A stretch of 26,680 bases of DNA from Bacteroidota bacterium (GTDB lineage: Bacteria > Bacteroidota > Bacteroidia > Bacteroidales > GCA-2748055): contig JAAEOI010000013.1 of assembly GCA_024244665.1 (NCBI GenBank), forward strand, positions 1 to 26,680, in the 5' to 3' direction. A program made the position numbers and the translations under genes. The notes beneath the pieces were generated by a model. The model saw nothing but the letters and a program-made list of their open reading frames with translations, had not been told where the DNA came from and did not search any database. Below are positions 17,907 through 25,837 of this stretch, piece by piece. Each line of letters begins with the position of its first letter. The first letter of the stretch is position 1.

Positions 17907-18568
17907 TGGTCCATAAAAAGTATTTCGCAATTAGCATAGTAATTCTGGCTATTGTATGGTCGGCCGCGAATATTCAGAAGCCGAAGATCCTGATTATCGG
18001 AGATTCCATTTCGGGTGGATATACTCCTTATGTGAAAGAATATTTCAAAGACAAAGCCATTGTAGCTCATAATCCAGGCAATGCCGGGCACTCGGGAATG
18101 GGTCTTGAAAATATCAGAAAATGGGCAGGTGATGAAGATTGGGATATTATACAATTTAACTTTGGGCTGTGGGATTTGTGTTACAGGCATCCAGATTCAG
18201 AATTATATGGAAACAGGGATAAGGTAAATGGAAAAATCACCTTCAGCATTGATGAATACAGGGCGAATCTTGATTCCATTGTGACAATCATGAAGGAGAT
18301 CAGTGATGCTGAATTAATTTTTGTAACTACCACCTATGTTCCTGAAAACGAGGGTGGCCGATTTAAAAAAGATGTAAAGAAATATAACAGGGTGGCAAAG
18401 GAGGTCATGAAAAAACATGCGGTATTGGTTAATGATATTTATAAAAAGTCCATTGCCATACATAAGAAGAATGGAATAGGGTCGGACGATGTGCATTATA
18501 AGGAAGAGGGAAATGTACAACTGAGTAAGTGTATCATCGAATATCTTGATGGCGTAATTGAAAACTGA
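17906..18568 (+). CDS. SGNH/GDSL-type esterase (copy 2)
   Basis: Second SGNH hydrolase, paralogous to the gene at 15113. The catalytic Ser34 is in IIGDSIS, Asn85 in QFNFGLWD, and Asp195-x-His197 in SDDVHY. The N-terminus has a hydrophobic segment (about 5-20) but no lipobox Cys, so unlike copy 1 it should be released into the periplasm or stay membrane-tethered. It carries an extra loop of about 20 residues after GLWD (about 91-115). Translation starts in the TAATG overlap with the preceding six-hairpin gene, implying coupling. The paralogues are easy to align even at the DNA level around the catalytic Ser codon, pointing to a local duplication followed by divergence in localisation. Confidence 0.87.
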   Translation: MVHKKYFAISIVILAIVWSAANIQKPKILIIGDSISGGYTPYVKEYFKDKAIVAHNPGNAGHSGMGLENIRKWAGDEDWDIIQFNFGLWDLCYRHPDSELYGNRDKVNGKITFSIDEYRANLDSIVTIMKEISDAELIFVTTTYVPENEGGRFKKDVKKYNRVAKEVMKKHAVLVNDIYKKSIAIHKKNGIGSDDVHYKEEGNVQLSKCIIEYLDGVIEN

Positions 18569-18573
18569 TATCT

Positions 18574-18789
18574 ATGAAAATATTTTGCATCACAATAATG
18601 CTGGCTGTAGTGTCTCTTCTTAGTTCCTGCAGCCCTTCACGCTATGCTTTGCTTACTGGAGAAATGGGTTTCAGGCATCTTCGGGAAATGGCATCTGGGC
18701 CTTGTAGATGGAGCGCCTGTTACAGGAATACCGTGAAAAAGGCTATTCGGCAAGAGAGCCGGGATCAGATTTTTAATAATACAATTTAA
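18574..18789 (+). pseudogene. Sulfatase relic with internal deletions and frameshifts
   Basis: The open frame encodes a signal peptide (MKIFCITIMLAVVSLLSS) joined directly to CSPSRYALLTGE, a textbook sulfatase maturation motif, at residues 19-30. The stretch that should precede it (metal-binding DD and about 50 more residues) is missing. Frame +2 from 18668 then reads VSGIFGKWHLGLVDGAP (18668-18718), the conserved GKWHLG region, and stops at 18734-18736. The third frame, open from 18708, reads MERLLQEYREKGYSAR (18708-18755), which looks like the usual C-terminal helix of arylsulfatases, and stops at 18774-18776. A gene of about 1.4 kb has thus collapsed to about 200 bases with its pieces still in order. 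A working 71-residue lipoprotein is the alternative, but it would not explain the other two frames. Confidence 0.85.
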
Positions 18790-18800
18790 TCGCAATAATT

Positions 18801-21800
18801 ATGTACTGCAGAATATTATTCTTAACTCTCCTGGTTGCTGCTTCAGCATGCAGTGATAAACCTGAACCAATTAGTGATGGCAGGGTCAATGACTATAGTG
18901 CTTTAATAAGCGAGTATGAAGATCCGGGTGTGGATTATCGCCCCGCTCCGCTCTGGGTATGGAACAATGAAGTCAGCAGGGAAGACATTGATCTCAGCCT
19001 TGCAGAATTGAAAAAGCAGGGTATTGGAGGTGTCTATATACATCCTCGGAAGGGATTGGTCACTGAATATTTATCGGACGAATGGTTTGAACTGGTGGCC
19101 TATTCCATGGAGAAGGCGAAAGAGATCGGCCTGAATGTATGGATATATGATGAAAATGTATGTCCCAGCGGTTTTGCCGGTGGCCATGTCTTCAATGAAA
19201 TGCCGGAATCTTACAACCAGGGGACCTCCTTAACCTTCAGGAAAATGAAGAGGCTGGATCTGTCTGCTTCGGAATTGCAAAGCGTGAAATTTGTATATAA
19301 GAAAGTTGGAGAAACCTGGGTGAATATAACGGACCAATCGAAACAGGAGGAGGGTAAAGAGGGAGCCTACGCGGTATCATACCTGAGAAATTTTGCGGTA
19401 AATTATTCCAGTTATGCAGGTTTTTCCTACGTGGATTTAATAGCAAAAGGGGTAACAGAGAAATTCATGGAAGTAACCATGGAAGGTTATGAAAAAGTAG
19501 GAGGAGATGAATTTGGAAAACTAATCCCGGGAATCTTTACCGATGAACCACAGATTGGATCAGAAGGCGGGATACGATACACCCCTGACCTGTTTGATGA
19601 GTTCAGGAAAAGATGGGGCTATAACCTTGAAGATGAGTTGATGTCATTAAGCGAAGAGACCGGGGACTGGAAAAAAACCAGGCATGATTATCGTTCCGTT
19701 CTGCTGGAAATGTTTATAAACCGGTGGGCAAAACCCTGGTATGAATATACAGAGGAGAGAGATCTGATATGGACCGGGCACTACTGGGAAAACACCTGGC
19801 CCGACATCTATCATGGTCCCGATAACATGGCCATGTATGCCTGGCACCAGATGCCGGGGATCGACATGCTGGGTAATACACTGGAAAAACGTCCCGACCA
19901 GTTTGGGAATAATATTACAGTGAAGGAGGTCAGTTCAATAGCAAACCAGTTTGAGCGACACAGAACACTAAGTGAAAGTTATGGAGGAGCCGGATGGGAT
20001 CTGAGGTTTGAAGATATGAAACGGCTGGGTGACTGGGAATATGCCCTGGGAGTAAATTTCCTGAACCAGCATATCTCCCAGCTATCCCTGGTGGGATACA
20101 GAAAACAGAACTACCCGCAGTCGTTCCTGAACTATGATCCATACTGGGATCTTTACAAGAATCAGATGGATTATTTTGCACGTCTTAGCCTGGCTTTGTC
20201 TTCAGGCAGACAAATAAATAAAACACTGTTATTGGAACCCACAACTTCCGTCTGGATGTACTATGGTGGAGGGACAGACCAGAAACTAAATGAGATTGGA
20301 AATTCTTTTAAAGGGATGATCAATTTCCTGGAAGACCAGCAGGCAGAGTATGACCTTGGGTGCGAGAATGTAATTAAAGACCATGGCAGGGTAAGCGGGA
20401 CGAACTTCATTATCAATAAAAGGGCTTACGATTTGGTAGTAATTCCGGATGGAATGGAAAACCTGGATCAGGCAAGCTTTGACTTATTGCAGGAGTATGT
20501 AGCAAATGGAGGGACCTTGTTGCAAATAGGCAGTGCCCCCGGCTTAATTGATGGAGCAGAATCAGAGGCACTCAGCGAGCTGACAAAGAGCGGGAACTGG
20601 ATAAACCATGCCTCCCTGAATGAGCAGCTTGTAAAAGAGTATATCCTGAGGGATGATTTTCAAATGACACCTTCAGCTACAGGAAGGGTACATCACATGC
20701 GCCGCCAGCTTAAAGACGGACAGGTACTTTTTGTTTCAAACTTCAGCCTTGAGGAAGAAGCCAGTACAAGGGTGACTGTTGAAGGCGCATCGCTTGAGTC
20801 CATCTGCCCCCAAACCGGTATTGTGAGCCCGGTTTACTATGAAAAAAAGGGTGATAAAATCACATTTCCCGTGCATCTGTTCCCGGGAGGAAGTACCATG
20901 TTATATGTCCACAATAAGAAGACTGTTGCTCCCGCAGACAAAGCCGTAAAGCATGAGAAAAATCTTGTGGCAAGTCCGGAAAGCAAGGTAGACCAGCTTC
21001 ATCCCAATGTATTGAACATTGATTACGTAAGTTTGAACCTTATGGGAGAGAAAAAAGGAGCCCTTTACTATGCCCGGGCCTCAGATCTGATATATAAGCG
21101 ATTTGGCTATGAGCGTGGAAGTCCATGGGATATGGTCCAGTATAAAACGCTTTTTCTGGATCAGAATAAATTGCACAAAGAGGGGGAACGTTTTGAGTTA
21201 AGCTATCTCTTCAACACGGCCACCGGGACGGATACAAGGAATATGAAACTGGTGGTGGAACAGGCTTCATTCTACAATATCTCCATTAATGGGCAAGAAG
21301 TTAAGGCAGGCAATGAGACATGGCTGGATCCTGATTTCAATTGTATTGAGATTGAAAAATATGTAAAGACCGGGAAAAATGTGGTGAAGCTGTCGATGAA
21401 TCATTTTGATAACCGCTGTGATCCTTCACCAGTATATATTTTAGGCAATTTCTCACTTGAGTCAGCTGAAAAGGGCTGGAATATGATCCCTTCCGGCGGG
21501 ATCACAACCGGCAGCTGGAAAAACCAGGGCCTTCCATTCTACAGTGAATCGGTCAGGTATACAAAAGAGATCAGCATAAAGAATGACGGTGACTATGAGA
21601 TTGAATTGCCAGAGTGGAATGGAACTGTTGCAGAGGTGCTTGTGAATGGCAATAGTGTGGGAGTGATCCAGTCACAACCCTATACAAAAATGATCGAACT
21701 GGAAAGCGGTAACAATGAAGTGTCGGTGGTGGTATATGCCAGTCTTAAAAATGTTTTCGGTCCGCATCATGTGTATGCAAGGGGCTTTATGAGGCCCCCT

Positions 21801-21902
21801 GCCTTCAGAAAGGGCAAAGAGATCATGCCTCCGGGTATTGAATATGATTTTCTGGATTATGGATTATTTGAAGATTTCGAGATCTATGCTTTGAAAGAAT
21901 GA
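18801..21902 (+). CDS. GH106-like glycoside hydrolase, lipoprotein
   Basis: Large exported enzyme related to GH106, the family of inverting alpha-L-rhamnosidases. The lipobox ASAC places the lipid anchor at Cys17. The catalytic (beta/alpha)8 region (about 40-480) shows the family hallmarks PAPLWVWN (48-55), GIGGVYIHPRKGL (74-86), EYLSDEWFELV (89-99) and WIYDENVCPSGFAGG (114-128). A Rossmann-like/beta-galactosidase-type middle section and C-terminal beta-sandwich domains (about 740-1033, including a jelly-roll-like NISINGQEV region) follow. The length of 1033 fits the family. Many GH106-like proteins in polysaccharide loci are uncharacterised, so L-rhamnose specificity is not assured here. It starts 11 bases after the sulfatase relic and ends 16 bases before the fusion gene. 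Confidence 0.85.
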   Translation: MYCRILFLTLLVAASACSDKPEPISDGRVNDYSALISEYEDPGVDYRPAPLWVWNNEVSREDIDLSLAELKKQGIGGVYIHPRKGLVTEYLSDEWFELVAYSMEKAKEIGLNVWIYDENVCPSGFAGGHVFNEMPESYNQGTSLTFRKMKRLDLSASELQSVKFVYKKVGETWVNITDQSKQEEGKEGAYAVSYLRNFAVNYSSYAGFSYVDLIAKGVTEKFMEVTMEGYEKVGGDEFGKLIPGIFTDEPQIGSEGGIRYTPDLFDEFRKRWGYNLEDELMSLSEETGDWKKTRHDYRSVLLEMFINRWAKPWYEYTEERDLIWTGHYWENTWPDIYHGPDNMAMYAWHQMPGIDMLGNTLEKRPDQFGNNITVKEVSSIANQFERHRTLSESYGGAGWDLRFEDMKRLGDWEYALGVNFLNQHISQLSLVGYRKQNYPQSFLNYDPYWDLYKNQMDYFARLSLALSSGRQINKTLLLEPTTSVWMYYGGGTDQKLNEIGNSFKGMINFLEDQQAEYDLGCENVIKDHGRVSGTNFIINKRAYDLVVIPDGMENLDQASFDLLQEYVANGGTLLQIGSAPGLIDGAESEALSELTKSGNWINHASLNEQLVKEYILRDDFQMTPSATGRVHHMRRQLKDGQVLFVSNFSLEEEASTRVTVEGASLESICPQTGIVSPVYYEKKGDKITFPVHLFPGGSTMLYVHNKKTVAPADKAVKHEKNLVASPESKVDQLHPNVLNIDYVSLNLMGEKKGALYYARASDLIYKRFGYERGSPWDMVQYKTLFLDQNKLHKEGERFELSYLFNTATGTDTRNMKLVVEQASFYNISINGQEVKAGNETWLDPDFNCIEIEKYVKTGKNVVKLSMNHFDNRCDPSPVYILGNFSLESAEKGWNMIPSGGITTGSWKNQGLPFYSESVRYTKEISIKNDGDYEIELPEWNGTVAEVLVNGNSVGVIQSQPYTKMIELESGNNEVSVVVYASLKNVFGPHHVYARGFMRPPAFRKGKEIMPPGIEYDFLDYGLFEDFEIYALKE

Positions 21903-21918
21903 AATTACACAGACTATA

Positions 21919-24900
21919 ATGATCAGCATTGCCCGTTTGCAGATAAATACTAAAACATTATTTATCTCAGTTGCATGCTTCCTGTTTGCTTCCTGTGAGC
22001 AGGAGAATGATTCAGTTGAAAGCCGGATTATTAGTGGCAGCGATAACACATTTAAGCTCACAGAAGGAGAACCGGTCAGGATTGTAGTGGCCTTTTCCAG
22101 TAACTTCAAAAGTGAAAACTGCCTGGCTGCTGTAAAGAAACGTCTTGCAAGTTTTGACAAAAAAGAAGCAGAGGACATTGAGAACTCACACGAAAAATGG
22201 TGGCAGGAATACTGGTCCATGTCTTATGTGGATATCAATGATGATCCTATCGAAAAACACTATTATTTATCAAATTATAACCTGGCCTCTTTCAGCCGGG
22301 ATCCGGATTTCCCCCCTTCGATCTTCGGGACATGTGTCACCGGAGAACGTCCTGCCTGGAACGGAGACTATCATTTGAATTATAATCACATGGCTCCATA
22401 TTATGGTTTGTATTCTTCAAACCATATCCAACAGGCGGATCCCTACAATGCCCCCATACTTGAAATGACAGAAAGAGGGAAGTTCTATTCCAAAAAAATT
22501 ACGGGCATTGAAGAAGGAATCATGCTACCGGTAGGGATTGGCCCTCTGGGAATTGAGACAACCAGGGAAAACAGGTGGATGAGAGAATTTACCACCTATA
22601 AGCAAAGGGATTTGTCAGAGGCCGGTGGGCTCTTCTTTAACCAAAAAAGCAACTCGTCGTACTGCGTGGTAAATATGGCTATGCAATTTTACCATACTTA
22701 TGATCAGGAGTATATAAAGAGAGTTTATCCTTTTGTGAAAGGCGTGGCAACATTCTGGGAAAACTACCTTCAGTTTGAGAGTGGACGTTATGTAATTTAC
22801 AGCGATGCCATTCATGAGGGCTCAGGTGAGAATGTGAATCCCATACTCACTCTTGGCCTTGTTCGTCTTGTCATGCAGACTGCCATTGATATGAGCAAAG
22901 AACTGGATGCAGATACTGACCATACGAAAAAATGGCAGCATGTTCTGGACCACCTCTCAGGGTACAATTACCAGGAACGCGAAGGGAAAAAGGTTTTCAG
23001 ATATACAGAAGAAGGCGCAGCCTGGTGGGAAAACAATACCCTGGGGATCCAGCATATCTATCCGGGTGGGCAGATTGGACTTGACAGCGATCCTGAATTG
23101 CTCATGGTTGCGCACAACACCATTGATGTCATGCAGCGCTGGCTCGATGGCAATGGCTCCAACAGCTTCTTCCCCGCGGCGGTCAGGGTTGGATATGATC
23201 CGGATACCATCCTGGCACAGCTACAACTCTATGTCGCCCATACCTTTCCCAATGGTTATCAATTGGACAATCCACATGGGATCGAAAATCTCAGTACTGT
23301 GCCCAATACCATCAACGAAATGCTGTGCATGGGTCACGGTGGTGTGCTCCGTGTGTTTCCTGTCTGGCCAAAAGGAAAAGATGCCAGCTTTCATTCCCTG
23401 AGGACCCACGGTGCATTCCTGGTCTCCAGTGAGCTGAAAGAGGGTGTGGTTCAATATGTCAAAATTGTGAGTGAGAGGGGAAGGGATTGTACTATGGAGA
23501 ATCCCTGGCCCGGGAGATCAGTTTCTTTATCAGGCAGTAGTAAGAGAGAGCAGGTACTGAATGGTGACAGGCTGAAGTTTGGTACGGGCGAAGGTGAAAT
23601 AGTGATCTTAAGAGTAAGAACTTCGGAGCCGGTCAGATTTTATGTCTCACTGAATGGAAGTGATTCTGATAACGGAAGTCTGGAGCAACCATTTGCCACC
23701 CTGGAAGCTGCGAAGATCGCTGTCAGGGAGTATGGCAAGAATGAAATCAATTCCACCACTCCTGTTGAGGTTATTATCCGGGGAGGGGTTTACCATCTCA
23801 AAAAAACCCTTGAACTTAAACCAGAGGATTCGGGTACAAAAAATGCACCCGTTACCTGGCGGGCTGCGGAAAACGAACGAGTTGTCCTAAGTGGGGGAAG
23901 AGCCATAGATGGAAAGTGGAAAAAAGATTCAGATGGTAAAACATGGTATGTCGATTTACCTGAGGCAAAGGGATGGGTAAGGGATTTGACTCAACCTGAA
24001 GCCTATCAGCAAAATCCTGATGGTCCGTGGCATTTCAGGCAGCTTTATGTTGATGGTAAAAGGGCTACACGGGCACGTTTTCCCAATGCAGATGAACAGA
24101 ATTCTTTTTTATATGCCATTGATGGATCGATGGAACATATTAAACTTAGCGATGGTGAGGTGAAAGCAAGCTGGGGTGATGAATCCGATGCACAGATTAA
24201 TATTGTCTCCAACTGGCGCTTTTTTAACCAGTGGAATGATATCACTGATGTGGACACTGAAGAATCTGTTATCTTTTTTGGACCCCGCGAACGACATGGG
24301 AAGATTATTGAAGGAAACTGGTTTTTGATTGAAGGAGTTAAATCGGAATTGGATCAGCCCGGGGAGTGGTATCTGGATACGGAAGAAGGACAACTTTTTT
24401 ATATGCCTGAGCCAGGGCAGGATCCCAATAATCAGGAGATTATTGCTCCCTGTCTCAACCGCATTGTCTATTTAAAAGGAGAAGTTGAAAATGGGACACA
24501 TGTAGAGTATGTCAACTTCAAAGGATTGGAGTTTCGCAATACAACTTTTACATTGGGACAGATAGAGGCCAGGGTGCATACCGATGGAGCAGTGATGTTT
24601 GAGAATGTTTTGAATTGCCGGATTGAGAAGTGCCACTTCGAAAATATTGGGGGTTATGCTTTGTGGTTGCATCTGGATTGTAAGAATAATGTATTTCATG
24701 TCAATACAGTTATAAATTCGGGTGGTGGCGGCGTTTTGTTAACCGGATCAAGACTCTCGTATATGGATGATTCCAAAATCTATACACCGGGTGAGGCGGC
24801 TGCAAAAGTAGCTCCCTATCTGACCGATATAACCCATAATACAGTGAAACACTGCGGGCAAATCCGTTACTACGGAGGAGGTGTTCATATTGATTCACGA

Positions 24901-25818
24901 CCGGCCTCCATGGCCATGATGCCGGGAAATTATATTGCACATAACCATTTTCAGGATCTTTCCCGAAACGGTATTTTTACTTTCAGGAACCAGGGAGGCA
25001 ATGTGGTTGAGTTCAACGAAATACACGACTGCATGCAGACAACCATAGATGGGGCTTGCATTCATTTTGCATCCATGAATCGTTTTAATGCTCCAAACTT
25101 TGTCCTCAACAACTATCTCTATGATATTTGGGGCTATGAGCAAAAGCCTGATGGAAAACCCATACGGCATCCCTGGGCTAATGGTGTGTTTCTTGATTGG
25201 GCGACAAGTCATACTACTGTTAAGAATAATTTCATATATAATACCGGAGAAGAAGCGGTAAAGTTTATTATGGGCAACTGGAACCTGGACATAGAAAATA
25301 ACCTGAGTTCAGAAACACGTATTGAACCTCCGCTACTGAACGAAATGGGACCGGAAGGCACTGCTTCTAACCGCATTTATCCCCGGCAGCTTAAAAATAC
25401 CGGAGGAGTAATCAAGTCTTCCGATAAAGCATTTGTCCAATATTCAGGATTGTGGGAACAGACCAGTGTTTCTGGTATGGCAGGATTATTTAAGTATAGG
25501 CATAAACAAGCTTCTCCAGAGAAGGGGGCTCAATGTACCTATAACTTACAGGTTGTTGAGTCGGGAACCTATAAAATCTGTTTGATGTATTTTCCAGATG
25601 AGAAAAATGCCTCCAATGCTACAATTACAGTAAAGCATTCAGAAGGTGAAGATGTTGTAAAATGGAATTTCAGGCAGGGGGATCGATTGGGTTTTGCGGT
25701 AGAGATAGGAGCGTATCCACTTGTTAAGGACAAGCCGGCTTCTGTAACAATTTCAAATAGAGATTCGGACGGTTTTATTGTAGCAGATGGTGTAGGTTTT
25801 ATTAAGATTAGCGAATAG
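21919..25818 (+). CDS. Fusion lipoprotein: six-hairpin glycosidase domain + GH141-like beta-helix + golvesin-like C-terminal domain
   Basis: The 1299-residue product has a lipobox (FASC, Cys26). Residues of about 55-570 match an (alpha/alpha)6 glycosidase of GH95/GH65 type (NGDYHLNYNHMAPYYGLY, SDAIHEG with candidate acid Glu300, NTINEMLCMGHGGVLRVFPVWP). From about 574 the protein restarts as a right-handed beta-helix (FYVSLNGSDSDNGS, IIRGGVYHL, DSGTKNAPVTWRA, FRQLYVDGKRATRARFPN, many N/G/H-rich rungs to about 1150), the pattern of GH141, which includes an alpha-L-fucosidase and a xylanase. Residues of about 1165-1299 form a golvesin/XLY-like beta-sandwich, probably carbohydrate binding. The first domain lacks most of its N-terminal beta-sandwich: VVAFSS appears at about residue 57, whereas the comparable VCEFSS of the neighbouring six-hairpin protein is at about 291. 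The reading frame is intact throughout. Confidence 0.8.
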   Translation: MISIARLQINTKTLFISVACFLFASCEQENDSVESRIISGSDNTFKLTEGEPVRIVVAFSSNFKSENCLAAVKKRLASFDKKEAEDIENSHEKWWQEYWSMSYVDINDDPIEKHYYLSNYNLASFSRDPDFPPSIFGTCVTGERPAWNGDYHLNYNHMAPYYGLYSSNHIQQADPYNAPILEMTERGKFYSKKITGIEEGIMLPVGIGPLGIETTRENRWMREFTTYKQRDLSEAGGLFFNQKSNSSYCVVNMAMQFYHTYDQEYIKRVYPFVKGVATFWENYLQFESGRYVIYSDAIHEGSGENVNPILTLGLVRLVMQTAIDMSKELDADTDHTKKWQHVLDHLSGYNYQEREGKKVFRYTEEGAAWWENNTLGIQHIYPGGQIGLDSDPELLMVAHNTIDVMQRWLDGNGSNSFFPAAVRVGYDPDTILAQLQLYVAHTFPNGYQLDNPHGIENLSTVPNTINEMLCMGHGGVLRVFPVWPKGKDASFHSLRTHGAFLVSSELKEGVVQYVKIVSERGRDCTMENPWPGRSVSLSGSSKREQVLNGDRLKFGTGEGEIVILRVRTSEPVRFYVSLNGSDSDNGSLEQPFATLEAAKIAVREYGKNEINSTTPVEVIIRGGVYHLKKTLELKPEDSGTKNAPVTWRAAENERVVLSGGRAIDGKWKKDSDGKTWYVDLPEAKGWVRDLTQPEAYQQNPDGPWHFRQLYVDGKRATRARFPNADEQNSFLYAIDGSMEHIKLSDGEVKASWGDESDAQINIVSNWRFFNQWNDITDVDTEESVIFFGPRERHGKIIEGNWFLIEGVKSELDQPGEWYLDTEEGQLFYMPEPGQDPNNQEIIAPCLNRIVYLKGEVENGTHVEYVNFKGLEFRNTTFTLGQIEARVHTDGAVMFENVLNCRIEKCHFENIGGYALWLHLDCKNNVFHVNTVINSGGGGVLLTGSRLSYMDDSKIYTPGEAAAKVAPYLTDITHNTVKHCGQIRYYGGGVHIDSRPASMAMMPGNYIAHNHFQDLSRNGIFTFRNQGGNVVEFNEIHDCMQTTIDGACIHFASMNRFNAPNFVLNNYLYDIWGYEQKPDGKPIRHPWANGVFLDWATSHTTVKNNFIYNTGEEAVKFIMGNWNLDIENNLSSETRIEPPLLNEMGPEGTASNRIYPRQLKNTGGVIKSSDKAFVQYSGLWEQTSVSGMAGLFKYRHKQASPEKGAQCTYNLQVVESGTYKICLMYFPDEKNASNATITVKHSEGEDVVKWNFRQGDRLGFAVEIGAYPLVKDKPASVTISNRDSDGFIVADGVGFIKISE

Positions 25819-25837
25819 AAAAATTATTGCGATAGAA

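Noticed and set aside
17762..18190. Antisense open frame of 142 codons across the six-hairpin/SGNH junction
   Set aside because: Both sense genes are well supported by catalytic motifs and the antisense product resembles nothing.
18574..18789. A genuine 71-residue lipoprotein gene
   Set aside because: Sulfatase motifs in all three frames, in native order, are explained by decay and not by a small functional protein.
22907..23401. Overlapping 164-codon open frame on the plus strand inside the fusion gene
   Set aside because: It lies wholly inside a frame with strong glycosidase motifs, and its translation shows no domain, signal peptide or family resemblance.
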